Source: Frateuria terrea (GTDB taxonomy: Bacteria > Pseudomonadota > Gammaproteobacteria > Xanthomonadales > Rhodanobacteraceae). Taken from it: a DNA stretch of 64,000 bases. The stretch covers positions 124,001 to 188,000 of the forward strand of contig NZ_FOXL01000003.1 of the NCBI RefSeq assembly GCF_900115705.1, written 5' to 3'. Position 1 is the first letter of the stretch. Each line of letters opens with the position of its first letter. Positions 16,596 through 25,296 of the stretch are shown here, piece by piece. A program made the position numbers and the translations under genes. The notes beneath the pieces are model-generated. The model was given only the letters and a program-made list of their open reading frames with translations. It was not told the DNA's origin and did no database searches.

Positions 16596-17321
16596 ATGAG
16601 GAAGACGAGCGCAGTCCGCAGCCTGTACGGGCACGTCATGCACGAGCTCGGGCAGCGCATCGTGGGCGGCAAGGTCAAGCCCGGCGACGTGCTGCCGCGC
16701 GAGGAAACACTTGCCGAAAGCCTGCAGGTCAGCCGCACCGCACTGCGCGAGGCACTGAAGGTGCTCTCGGCCAAGGGCCTGATCGAATCGCGCACCGGTG
16801 TCGGCGCACGCGTGCTGGACAAGCGCCACTGGAACCAGCTCGACGCCGACGTGCTGGCCTGGCGCTGCGCGTCGATGCCGACCGATGACTTCGTCGACAA
16901 GCTGGTGGAGATGCGCGAGGTGATCGAGCCCGCCGCCGCCGCCGCCGCCGCGCGCCGGCGTACCGCCGAGCAGCTGGCCGAGATCGATACCGCCTTCCGC
17001 GCGATGGACGCCGCGCAGACGCTCGACGAGTGGACTGCGGCCGACCTGCAGTTCCACGACGCGGTGCTGCATGCCACCGGCAACGAGCTGCTGCAGTCGC
17101 TGTTCTCGGTGGTCGAGACCGCGCTGGGCACCTTTTTCACGTTGTCGGCGCGCACCGCGACCAACTTCAAGTATTCGTTGCCGCAGCACCAGAAGGTGCT
17201 CGAGGCGATCCGCCGCAAGCAACCGGAAGTGGCGCGCAAGGCGATGCACTCGATGATCGCCGACTCGCAGGCGAACCTGCAGCACAGCCGCGGCCGCGCC
17301 CGCAAAAAGGCCAGTGCGTGA
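16596..17321 (+). CDS. dgoR: GntR-family (FCD) transcriptional regulator, DgoR-like
   Basis: 241 residues from the ATG at 16596. An N-terminal winged helix (GQRIVGGKVKPGDVLPREE, then VSRTALREALKVLSAKGLIE) is followed by an all-helical FCD ligand domain (FVDKLVEMREVIEP, DLQFHDAVLHATGNELL). The likely ligand is 2-keto-3-deoxygalactonate, galactonate or a related acid; the DNA targets are probably the TTGTATGA elements upstream. I prefer 16596 over the ATG at 16524, because relatives start near RSLYG, GGAG lies just before it, and 16524 lies within the operator. It overlaps the kinase gene (GTGA) at the head of a seven-gene operon. Confidence 0.85.
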   Translation: MRKTSAVRSLYGHVMHELGQRIVGGKVKPGDVLPREETLAESLQVSRTALREALKVLSAKGLIESRTGVGARVLDKRHWNQLDADVLAWRCASMPTDDFVDKLVEMREVIEPAAAAAAARRRTAEQLAEIDTAFRAMDAAQTLDEWTAADLQFHDAVLHATGNELLQSLFSVVETALGTFFTLSARTATNFKYSLPQHQKVLEAIRRKQPEVARKAMHSMIADSQANLQHSRGRARKKASA

Positions 17322-18241
17322 ACACGCCGCTGATCGGCCTGGACTGGGGCAGCACGCGGCTGCGCGCCTACCGCTTCGACGAGGTGGGCGGCGTGGCGGA
17401 CACGCGTGCGCTGCCCTGGGGCAGCCGGCAGCTGCCGCAGGGTGGTTTCGAGGAAGCTTTCGCGCGCGCGGTCGAGGGCTGGCCACACGCGCCGGTGCTG
17501 GCCTGCGGGATGGTCGGTAGCCGCGGCGGCTGGCGCGAGGTGCCCTACCTCGACACGCCCTGCCGCCTCGAAGCGCTGGGTCGCTCGCTCACCGCGATCG
17601 ACGCGCCGGATGGGCGCACCGTGCACATCGTGCCGGGCCTGCGCGACCCGGCCGGGCCGGACGTGATGCGCGGCGAGGAGACCCAGGTGGCCGGCGTACT
17701 CGCGCGCATGCCTGGCCTTGCGGGCAACGCGCGGCTGCTGATGCCCGGCACGCACAGCAAGTGGGTGCGCGTGCGCGACGATGCGGTCACCGGTTTCACC
17801 ACGCTGATGACGGGCGAGCTGTTCGCGCTGTTGCGGGGGCACTCGGTGCTCGGCGCCGGACTTCCCGAGGGCGGCGCCGACGATGAGGCGTTCGCGCGCG
17901 GTGTCGCGGCGGCGCAGGCCTCCGGCGCCGCGGGTGGCCTGTCGCGGTTGTTCTCCACGCGCGCCTTGATGCTCGAAGGTGCGCTGGCGCCTGCCTCGGT
18001 GGCCGACTTCCTTTCCGGCCTGCTGATCGGCGACGAGCTGCGCATGGCGCTGGCCGCCGGCTGGGCCACGCCCGACGCGCCGGTGCTGGTCGTCGGCGAG
18101 GATGCGCTGTGCGCGCGCTACCGGCAGGCGGCCCCCGCGTTCGGCCTGTCGCTCCAATCCACGCCCGGCGCGACTGCCGCGTCGGGCCTCTGGCGGGTCG
18201 CCGCAGCGGCCGGCCTGCTTCACGGACTTTCCCACGCATGA
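17318..18241 (+). CDS. dgoK: 2-dehydro-3-deoxygalactonokinase
   Basis: 307 residues, the usual DgoK length. It phosphorylates 2-keto-3-deoxygalactonate (KDGal) with ATP. Signatures are the N-terminal phosphate-binding [51 protein letters not shown] and [13 protein letters not shown]. The GTG start overlaps the stop of the regulator gene (GTGA) and the stop overlaps the ATG of the aldolase gene (ATGA). The order kinase, aldolase, dehydratase matches the E. coli dgo operon. Confidence 0.95.
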   Translation: MNTPLIGLDWGSTRLRAYRFDEVGGVADTRALPWGSRQLPQGGFEEAFARAVEGWPHAPVLACGMVGSRGGWREVPYLDTPCRLEALGRSLTAIDAPDGRTVHIVPGLRDPAGPDVMRGEETQVAGVLARMPGLAGNARLLMPGTHSKWVRVRDDAVTGFTTLMTGELFALLRGHSVLGAGLPEGGADDEAFARGVAAAQASGAAGGLSRLFSTRALMLEGALAPASVADFLSGLLIGDELRMALAAGWATPDAPVLVVGEDALCARYRQAAPAFGLSLQSTPGATAASGLWRVAAAAGLLHGLSHA

Positions 18242-18885
18242 ACGACTTCAACACCTGGCTCGATCCGCTGCCGCTGGTGGCGATTCTGCGCGGCCTGCAT
18301 CCGGACGAGGCGCCGGCCGTCGGCGACGCGCTGGTCGGTGCGGGCTTCCGCATCCTGGAAGTGCCGCTCAACTCGCCGCGCCCGCTGGACAGCATCAGCC
18401 TGCTCGCCGAGCGCTACGGCAGCGAGCGGCTGGTCGGCGCAGGTACCGTGCTCGATCCGGCTCGGGTGCGCGACATCGCCGACGCGGGCGGGCGGATCGT
18501 GGTGATGCCGCACGCCGATGTCGCGGTCATCCGCGCCGCCAAGCAGGCGGGCCTCTACTGCGTGCCGGGCGTCGCCACGCCGACCGAGGCCTTCGCCGCG
18601 CTTGCCGCCGGCGCCGATGCGCTGAAGCTCTTTCCCGCCGAGCAGGCCTCGCCGGCCGTGCTCAAGGCCTGGCGCGCCGTGCTGCCGGCGGCCACCGCGG
18701 TGCTGCCGGTCGGCGGCATCGCGCCGGACACCATGGGTCCGTGGCTGGCTGCCGGCGCCGCCGGCTTCGGCATCGGCTCCTCGCTCTACGCGCCCGGACG
18801 CGCGGCCGACGACGTCGGCGCGCGTGCGCATGCCTTCACCCAGGCCTGGCGGCGCCACCTCGATTCGCAGGGATCCAACGCATGA
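18238..18885 (+). CDS. dgoA: 2-dehydro-3-deoxy-6-phosphogalactonate aldolase
   Basis: 215 residues, a class I KDPG/KDPGal aldolase. It splits KDPGal into pyruvate and glyceraldehyde 3-phosphate. The family motifs are [39 protein letters not shown] and the Schiff-base lysine in [11 protein letters not shown]. Phosphate binding is by [11 protein letters not shown] and [16 protein letters not shown] and the position in a dgo operon favour the galactonate-type over Entner-Doudoroff Eda. Four-base overlaps on both sides make it part of a tightly coupled operon. Confidence 0.94.
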   Translation: MNDFNTWLDPLPLVAILRGLHPDEAPAVGDALVGAGFRILEVPLNSPRPLDSISLLAERYGSERLVGAGTVLDPARVRDIADAGGRIVVMPHADVAVIRAAKQAGLYCVPGVATPTEAFAALAAGADALKLFPAEQASPAVLKAWRAVLPAATAVLPVGGIAPDTMGPWLAAGAAGFGIGSSLYAPGRAADDVGARAHAFTQAWRRHLDSQGSNA

Positions 18886-20030
18886 AGATCACCCGTCTGA
18901 CCACGTTTGTCGTGCCACCGCGCTGGCTGTTCCTGCGCGTCGATACCGATGAGGGCATCTGCGGCTGGGGCGAGCCGATCGTCGAAGGCCGCGCGCACAC
19001 CATCGCCGCGGCGGTGGACGAGCTGTCCGACTACCTGGTCGGCAAGGACCCGCGCCACATCGAGGACCTGTGGAGCGTGATGTACCGCGGCGGCTTCTAC
19101 CGCGGCGGCCCGGTGCTGATGAGCGCGATCGCCGGCATCGACCAGGCGCTGTGGGACATCAAGGGCAAGCACCTGGGCCAGCCGGTGCACGCGCTGCTCG
19201 GCGGTCCGGTGCGCGAGCGCATCCGCGTGTATTCGTGGATCGGCGGCGACCGTCCCGCCGACACTGCGCGCGCGGCGAAGGAGGCGGTCGCGCGCGGCTT
19301 CACCGCGGTGAAGATGAATGCCACCGAGGAAATGCAGTACGTCGACACCTACGAGAAGGTCGAGCAAGTGCTGGCCAACGTGCAGGCCGTGCGCGACGCG
19401 GTCGGGGCACACGTGGGCCTGGGCCTGGACTTCCACGGCCGCGTGCACAAGCCGATGGCCAAGGTGCTGATGCGCGAGCTCGCACCCTACAAGCTGATGT
19501 TCATCGAGGAACCCGTCCTCTCCGAACACCTGGAAGCGCTGCCGGAACTCGCCGCCGTGTCGCCTGCGCCGATCGCGCTGGGCGAGCGGCTGTACTCGCG
19601 CTACGACTTCAAGCGTGTGCTCGCGATCGGCGGCGTCGACATCCTGCAGCCCGATCCCTCGCACGCCGGCGGCATCACCGAGACGCGCAAGATCGCCGCG
19701 ATGGCCGAGGCCTACGACGTCGCCATCGCGCTGCACTGCCCGCTCGGTCCGATCGCGCTGGCCGCCAACCTGCAGCTGGACGCGGTCTGCCACAACGCCT
19801 TCATCCAGGAACAGAGCCTGGGCATCCATTACAACGCCGCCAACGACCTGCTCGACTACGTCAGCGACCGCAGCGTGTTCGCCTACCAGGACGGCTTCGT
19901 CGCCATCCCGAACGGTCCCGGCCTGGGCATCGAGGTGAACGAGGCCTACGTCGCCGAGCGCGCCTCGGCCGGCCATCGCTGGCGCAATCCGGTGTGGCGC
20001 CATGCCGACGGCAGCGTGGCGGAGTGGTGA
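18882..20030 (+). CDS. dgoD: D-galactonate dehydratase
   Basis: 382 residues, enolase superfamily. It dehydrates D-galactonate to KDGal. The metal ligands Asp183, Glu209 and Glu235 and the catalytic His185 and His285 stand at the same numbers as in E. coli DgoD, in [21 protein letters not shown] and LHCPLGP. N-terminal [20 protein letters not shown] is also conserved. It is third of three dgo enzymes; the stop is followed by an SDR gene starting within a few bases. Confidence 0.96.
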   Translation: MKITRLTTFVVPPRWLFLRVDTDEGICGWGEPIVEGRAHTIAAAVDELSDYLVGKDPRHIEDLWSVMYRGGFYRGGPVLMSAIAGIDQALWDIKGKHLGQPVHALLGGPVRERIRVYSWIGGDRPADTARAAKEAVARGFTAVKMNATEEMQYVDTYEKVEQVLANVQAVRDAVGAHVGLGLDFHGRVHKPMAKVLMRELAPYKLMFIEEPVLSEHLEALPELAAVSPAPIALGERLYSRYDFKRVLAIGGVDILQPDPSHAGGITETRKIAAMAEAYDVAIALHCPLGPIALAANLQLDAVCHNAFIQEQSLGIHYNAANDLLDYVSDRSVFAYQDGFVAIPNGPGLGIEVNEAYVAERASAGHRWRNPVWRHADGSVAEW

Positions 20031-20032
20031 GC

Positions 20033-20797
20033 ATGGCCGCCTTCGCTACCTACCCCAGCCTGCTCGACCGCACGGTATTCATCAGCGGCGGCGCCACCGG
20101 CATCGGCGCGGCGTTCGTCGAGCACTTCGCGCGCCAGGGCAGCCGCGTCGCCTTCATCGACCTCGATCGCGAACACGGCCAGGCGCTGTGCGAGGAGCTG
20201 GCCGACGCCCACCATCGCCCGCTGTTCCTGCCCTGCGACGTCACCGACCTCGACGCACTGGCCGCGGCGATCGCGCAGGCGCGGGCCGCCATGGGTCCGA
20301 TCGGCGTGCTGGTCAACAACGCCGCCAACGACGTGCGCCACGCCTTCGGCGACACGACTGGCGCCGAGTTCGATCGCAACATCGCGGTCAACCTGCGCCA
20401 CCAGTACTTCGCCACGCAGGCGGTGTGCGGGGACATGCGCGCGCTCGGTGGCGGCTCGGTGATCTGCCTGGGTTCGACCGGCTGGATGAAGAAGAACGCC
20501 GGCTACCCGATGTACGCGATGGCCAAGGCCGCCGTGCACGGGCTGGTCAACGGCCTGGCGCGCGAGCTCGGCCGCGACCGCATCCGCATCAACGCGCTGG
20601 TGCCCGGTTGGGTGATCACCGAGAAGCAGCGCCGGCTGTGGCTGGACGCCGAAGGCGAAGCGGAGATCGCCCGCGTGCAATGCCTGCCCGGCTACCTGAT
20701 GGCCGACGACCTTGCGCGCGCGGCGCTGTTCCTGGCTGCCGACGACAGCCGCATGTGCACCGGGCAGGACTTCATCGTGGACGGCGGCTGGGTATGA
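20033..20797 (+). CDS. Short-chain dehydrogenase, probable D-galactose/L-arabinose 1-dehydrogenase
   Basis: 254 residues. NAD(P) binding by FISGGATGIGAAF, structural NNAAND, and the catalytic set Ser148 (LGSTGW), Tyr161 and Lys165 (YAMAK) are complete. In this operon the missing step is oxidation of galactose to galactono-lactone, so that is the likely reaction; many such enzymes also take L-arabinose or L-fucose. A GTG at 20027 overlapping the dgoD stop is a possible alternative start, adding two residues. The stop overlaps the lactonase ATG. Confidence 0.85.
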   Translation: MAAFATYPSLLDRTVFISGGATGIGAAFVEHFARQGSRVAFIDLDREHGQALCEELADAHHRPLFLPCDVTDLDALAAAIAQARAAMGPIGVLVNNAANDVRHAFGDTTGAEFDRNIAVNLRHQYFATQAVCGDMRALGGGSVICLGSTGWMKKNAGYPMYAMAKAAVHGLVNGLARELGRDRIRINALVPGWVITEKQRRLWLDAEGEAEIARVQCLPGYLMADDLARAALFLAADDSRMCTGQDFIVDGGWV

Positions 20798-21750
20798 ACG
20801 CCGCCGCCACGGTCGCCCTGCAGGCACGCAACACGCTGGGCGAAGGCATCGTGTGGTGCACGCGCGAACAGGCGCTGTACTGGACCGACATCCACGCAGC
20901 CACGTTGTGGCGCTACCGCCCGCGCGACGGCCGCGCGGAGCGGTGGCCGATGCCCGAGCGGCTGGCCTGCCTGGCATTGTGCGAGGCCGACGGCTGGCTG
21001 CTGCTCGGGCTTGCCTCGCGCCTGGCGTTCTTCCATCCGGCCAGCGGCACGCTCGCGCCCATCGCCGAGGTGGAATCGGGGGTGCCGACGCGCCTCAACG
21101 ACGGTGCCTGCGACCGCCAGGGCCGCTTCGTCTTCGGTACCTTGCACGAACCGGCCGCGGGCGACCCTCGCCGCGCCATCGGCAGCTTCTACCGCCTGAA
21201 CGCGGATCTCTCGATCGAGCGCCTGGACCTGCCCGGCGTGGCGATCAGCAACAGCCTCGCCTTCAGCCCCGACGGGCGCACGCTCTACTACTGCGATTCC
21301 ATGGCACGCACGATCCAGTGCTGCGGCTACGGCGACCGCTGCGGCCCGCCGCGCACCTTCGCGCGCGTCGACGATCCGCGCGGCGAGCCGGACGGCTCGG
21401 CGGTGGATTGCGCCGGCAACCTGTGGAACGCACAGTGGGGTCTCGGTCGCGTGGCGTGCTATACCGCGGATGGGCGCCTGGACCATTGCATCGATGTGCC
21501 CGCCTCGCAGCCGACCCGCCCCGCTTTCGGCGGACCGGATCTTGCGATGCTCTACATCACCAGCGCGCGCGACGGCCTGGACGCCGACGCGCTCGCCGGA
21601 CAACCCTCCGCCGGTGCGCTGTTCGCAGCGCCGGCGGGCACCACCGGCCTGCCGGAACCGCGCTTTGCCGGCGTGCCACCCACGGGCGGACGAACACGCC
21701 ACACTATCGAGCCAAGCCGTCTAGACGACACCTACCGGGAAAATCCATGA
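20794..21750 (+). CDS. SMP-30/gluconolactonase-family sugar lactonase
   Basis: 318 residues, a six-bladed propeller. It would hydrolyse galactono-1,4/1,5-lactone (or arabinono-lactone) to the acid for DgoD. Metal-binding residues appear in NTLGEGIVW (Glu), TRLNDGACD (Asn), AISNSLAFSPDGRTLYY (Asn) and EPDGSAVD (Asp). DLAMLYITSARDG is another family signature. Its ATG overlaps the dehydrogenase stop and its stop overlaps the transporter ATG. Confidence 0.92.
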   Translation: MNAAATVALQARNTLGEGIVWCTREQALYWTDIHAATLWRYRPRDGRAERWPMPERLACLALCEADGWLLLGLASRLAFFHPASGTLAPIAEVESGVPTRLNDGACDRQGRFVFGTLHEPAAGDPRRAIGSFYRLNADLSIERLDLPGVAISNSLAFSPDGRTLYYCDSMARTIQCCGYGDRCGPPRTFARVDDPRGEPDGSAVDCAGNLWNAQWGLGRVACYTADGRLDHCIDVPASQPTRPAFGGPDLAMLYITSARDGLDADALAGQPSAGALFAAPAGTTGLPEPRFAGVPPTGGRTRHTIEPSRLDDTYRENP

Positions 21751-23138
21751 ATGCCACTACCGCAGCACCGGTCGCCACCCGTGCCAAGGCCACGGCCGTG
21801 TTCACCTGCATCCTGGCCGCGCTGGCCGGCCTGATGTTCGGCCTGGACATCGGCGTGATCTCCGGCGCCGAGCAGTTCATCCAGAAGGAATTCGTGGTCA
21901 GCGACCGCACGATCGGCTGGATCGTCTCGATCATGATGGCCGGCGCCGCGCTGGGAGCGTTGGCAGCCGGCTGGCTGTCCGGCCACCTGGGCCGCAAGCG
22001 CTCGCTGATCCTGGGCGGGGTGCTGTTCGTGGCCGGCTCGGTGCTCTGCGGGGTGGCCTGGTCGCCCGACGTGCTGATCGCGGGCCGCTTCGTGCTCGGC
22101 CTGGCGATCGGCATCGCCAGCTTCACCGCGCCGCTGTACCTGGCGGAGATCGCACCGGAGTCGATCCGTGGCGCGATGATTTCGCTTTACCAGCTGATGA
22201 TCACCATCGGCATCCTGGCGGCCTACCTGTCCGACCTCGGGTTCAGCTACTCCGGCAACTGGCGCTGGATGCTGGGCGTGATCGCGATTCCCGGCGCGCT
22301 GTTCCTCGTCGGCGTCACCGTGCTGCCGGACAGCCCGCGCTGGCTGATGATGCGCGGCCGCCGCCCCGAGGCCGAGAGCGTGCTGCACAAGCTGCGCGGC
22401 GACGTCAACGTCATCGCGCGGGAAATCGCCGACATCCAGGAGCAGCTGAAGATCCCGCAGCGTGGCGTGCACATGTTCTTCCAGAACGCCAATTTCCGCC
22501 GCTCGGTGGGCCTAGGCGTGCTGCTGCAGGTGATGCAGCAGCTGACCGGCATGAACGTGGTGATGTACTACGCGCCGCGCATCTTCCAGGGCATGGGCTA
22601 CGCCACCGCGGCACAGATGTGGTTCACCGTGCTGGTCGGCCTGGTCAACGTGCTGGCCACCTTCATCGCCATCGGCCTGGTCGACAAGCTCGGCCGCAAA
22701 CCCATTCTCTACATCGGCTTCGTGGTGATGACCGTGGGCCTGGGCGTGGTGGGCACGATGATGCGCCTGGGCATCGACAGCCATGGCGAGCAGCTTTTCA
22801 CCGTGGCGATGCTGCTGGTGTTCATCGTGGGCTTCGCCATGTCTGCCGGCCCGCTGATCTGGACGCTGTGCTCGGAGATCCAGCCGCTCAAGGGCCGCGA
22901 CTTCGGCATCGGCTGCTCCACCTTCACCAACTGGGCCGCCAACTGGCTGGTCGGCGTTTCCTTCCTGCCGCTGCTCAACGGCATTGGCCAGGCGGAGACG
23001 TTCTGGCTCTATGCGGCATTCAACGCGGTGTTCATCGTGCTGACGTTCTGGCTGGTGCCGGAAACCAGGGGCGTCACGCTCGAGCAGATCGAGCGCAACC
23101 TGATGCACGGCAAGCCGCTGCGCGAGATCGGGCGCTAG
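21747..23138 (+). CDS. MFS sugar:proton symporter, GalP/AraE-like
   Basis: 463 residues with 12 membrane helices. Sugar-porter signatures are GLMFGLDIGVISGA (helix 1), GHLGRKRSLILGG (loop 2-3), PLYLAEIAPESIRGAMIS, PDSPRWLMMRGR (loop 6-7), QQLTGMNVVMYYAP (helix 7), DKLGRKPILYIGF and VPETRGVTLEQIE at the end. These match E. coli GalP and AraE closely. In this operon D-galactose is the likely substrate, with L-arabinose possible. It is last gene of the plus arm, six bases from the convergent GH50-like gene. Confidence 0.93.
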   Translation: MNATTAAPVATRAKATAVFTCILAALAGLMFGLDIGVISGAEQFIQKEFVVSDRTIGWIVSIMMAGAALGALAAGWLSGHLGRKRSLILGGVLFVAGSVLCGVAWSPDVLIAGRFVLGLAIGIASFTAPLYLAEIAPESIRGAMISLYQLMITIGILAAYLSDLGFSYSGNWRWMLGVIAIPGALFLVGVTVLPDSPRWLMMRGRRPEAESVLHKLRGDVNVIAREIADIQEQLKIPQRGVHMFFQNANFRRSVGLGVLLQVMQQLTGMNVVMYYAPRIFQGMGYATAAQMWFTVLVGLVNVLATFIAIGLVDKLGRKPILYIGFVVMTVGLGVVGTMMRLGIDSHGEQLFTVAMLLVFIVGFAMSAGPLIWTLCSEIQPLKGRDFGIGCSTFTNWAANWLVGVSFLPLLNGIGQAETFWLYAAFNAVFIVLTFWLVPETRGVTLEQIERNLMHGKPLREIGR

Positions 23139-23144
23139 CGGGCA

Positions 23145-25238
23145 TCAGCGGCGGGCGGTGGCGGCGTTGGCTGCCGTCACCGCCTCGATGAAACTCTGGA
23201 ACGGGATGTCGGTGATGCCGACCAGGCCGAAGTGCGCATTCTCGCCGTCGAGCAGGCGGCCGGTGACCGGCTGGTCGGCCCACTGGAACCAGTGCGCGCC
23301 GACGATCGCTGGATCGGCGGCGGCGGCCTGCATGAACCGCGCGTAGTTCTCGCCGCGCTGGGCCTCGTTCCACACCGGCACCGGACCGGCGCCGAACGGT
23401 CCACGATCGGTCGAACCGAACGAGAACTCGCTGACCAGCACCGGCTTGCCCAGCGCGTGCAGCGTGGGCAGGTCCATGCCGTGCTGCGGCAGGTCGGCGT
23501 AGACATTGATGCTCAGCACGTCGCACCACTGCGCGCAGGCGGCCACGGCTTCGGGCGTGCGCACGGCGAAGCGGCCGCCGAGAAACAGGTGGTGCGGGTC
23601 GTGCCGGTGCAGCGCCTGCGCCACGGTGCGGAAGTACGCATCGGCGTAGGTGCGCAGCCAGGCGCTGTAGTCCTGCGCGATGGCCGGGTGCGCCTCGCTC
23701 GGCACCGGCGCCTGGAAGCCGGCCGGCTGCAGCGCCTCCCAGCGCGTCACGCCGATGCCCCAGGCGACACCCAGGCGCAGCGCGTCGCCGTACTTGTGCT
23801 TGAGCATCGCGATGAAGGCCTGCTTGGCCGGGCTGTGCGGTTCGCCGCGCAGCGTGCCCACGGCCAGCGCCCAGCGGCCTTGCGGGCCGGGCGCGGCCCA
23901 GGCCAGTTCGTTGTCGGCGAAGTAGCCGAGCAGCCAGGGATCGTCGCGCACGTCGTCGGTGGCCTTGCCGACCGCGCGTTCGGTGGCAGCCTTGAAGCGT
24001 GGATCGAACGGGTCGGGCATGCGACCCCACCAGTCGTAGCCGGTGGCGACGTTGGCATAGTCGCCGGCGACGTTGATCGAGCGGGTGTAGGCCAGCCGGT
24101 GGCCGCGCGCGATGGTCTCGTCGCTCCAGTCGCCCAGCGTGTTGAAGCCCCAGGCGGCCAGCCGCCGTCGCGTGCGCTGGCGCCAGGCGTCGCGCCAGCC
24201 GGTGCCGTCGACGCGGTAGAGGTTGGCCGCGTAGAAATCGAACCAGCGACCGTGGTCGTAGCCCAGGCCCCTGGACGCGCCGGTGTCGCGCCGGCTGTCG
24301 CCCACTCCGGTGAATGCGGCCCACTTTCCGGTCGTCGGCGGCAGGCTGGTGAACATCCATTCGCGGCCCTGTACGTAGCTGCGCCCGCCATCGGCCGCCA
24401 CGGCGTTGACGCCCAGCGAGAAGAACGGATGGCCATCCGGCGTGACCAGCTGCCAGCGATCGCCGACCTTCTGCGTGCGGAACCAGCCGGTGGCCTTGGC
24501 CTGGACGTCCGGACGTCCGCCGTACGTGTCTCCGCGAGCGGGCGCGGCGGCGGAAGGACCGCTTCGCACACGCGTGCGCAGCGCCGCGTCGCCGTCGATC
24601 TTTTCCGGCCATTGTGCGCGCGTGTACTGGCCGTAGCGGTCGACGATGCCGCCGTAGGCGGCGCGCGGGGTATCGCCTGCGGAGGTACCCGTCGCGCCGA
24701 TAAGCAACGCCTGTTCGGCCTGCGGCGCGGGAATGGAAAACTGCACCGCGCGCACCGCCTCGAGCGACGCCGCGCCTTCCACCATGGTCGCCAGAACGAT
24801 GCGCTGCCCGGCCTGCCCGAACGGCATCGGCGGGCCGGCCTGCATGCCGAAGTCGCGCGGCGAGGTCGCATGCAGTGGCACGACGAGTGTCTGTGGCGGA
24901 CCGGCGGGCAGGCCTACCGTCGCGTGCAGATGAGCGCCCGCGCTGCCTTCGACGTCGACCGCCAGCGTGACCGCCCAGGGCATCGCGTTCTGCACGCGCA
25001 TGCGCAGCTCACCGCCACGCCATGGCTGCGCCGGCGTCATCCGCACGCTGGGTTGCGCGGCCGGTTCGAAGGTGTAGCGGCGCAGGGCCTCGCCATCGGG
25101 CAGGTGCTCGATCGCGCCGCGCCGCACGTGCGCCAGCGCGACGTCCGCCGGGGGTGTGGCCCCTTGATCCGTGCGCGGTGCCGACTGCCCCACCAGCGGC
25201 AGGACCAGGCAGGCCAGGGCCACCACCATCGCTTTCAT
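23145..25238 (-). CDS. GH50-like (beta-agarase family) glycoside hydrolase
   Basis: 697 residues, exported (signal peptide MKAMVVALACLVLPLVGQSA). Residues 30-240 form a beta-rich carbohydrate-binding-like region. The clan-A barrel then begins near GWFRTQKVGDRWQLVTPDG. The acid/base Glu444 lies in YFADNELAW and the nucleophile Glu604 in VLVSEFSFGS, as in GH50 exo-beta-agarases. With no other agar gene present but a complete galactose pathway adjacent, a beta-galactan such as plant arabinogalactan is at least as likely a substrate. The stop is six bases from the transporter stop, convergent. Confidence 0.8.
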   Translation of the reverse strand: MKAMVVALACLVLPLVGQSAPRTDQGATPPADVALAHVRRGAIEHLPDGEALRRYTFEPAAQPSVRMTPAQPWRGGELRMRVQNAMPWAVTLAVDVEGSAGAHLHATVGLPAGPPQTLVVPLHATSPRDFGMQAGPPMPFGQAGQRIVLATMVEGAASLEAVRAVQFSIPAPQAEQALLIGATGTSAGDTPRAAYGGIVDRYGQYTRAQWPEKIDGDAALRTRVRSGPSAAAPARGDTYGGRPDVQAKATGWFRTQKVGDRWQLVTPDGHPFFSLGVNAVAADGGRSYVQGREWMFTSLPPTTGKWAAFTGVGDSRRDTGASRGLGYDHGRWFDFYAANLYRVDGTGWRDAWRQRTRRRLAAWGFNTLGDWSDETIARGHRLAYTRSINVAGDYANVATGYDWWGRMPDPFDPRFKAATERAVGKATDDVRDDPWLLGYFADNELAWAAPGPQGRWALAVGTLRGEPHSPAKQAFIAMLKHKYGDALRLGVAWGIGVTRWEALQPAGFQAPVPSEAHPAIAQDYSAWLRTYADAYFRTVAQALHRHDPHHLFLGGRFAVRTPEAVAACAQWCDVLSINVYADLPQHGMDLPTLHALGKPVLVSEFSFGSTDRGPFGAGPVPVWNEAQRGENYARFMQAAAADPAIVGAHWFQWADQPVTGRLLDGENAHFGLVGITDIPFQSFIEAVTAANAATARR

Positions 25239-25296
25239 CGGCCATCCTCGCTGCGGTAAGCACCAAGTATTGCCAAGCCTTGCTGAAGATCGCGAC

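Noticed and set aside
23232-25259. 675-codon open frame opposite the GH50-like gene
   Set aside because: No signal peptide, motif or RBS. The minus-strand enzyme has both catalytic Glu regions.
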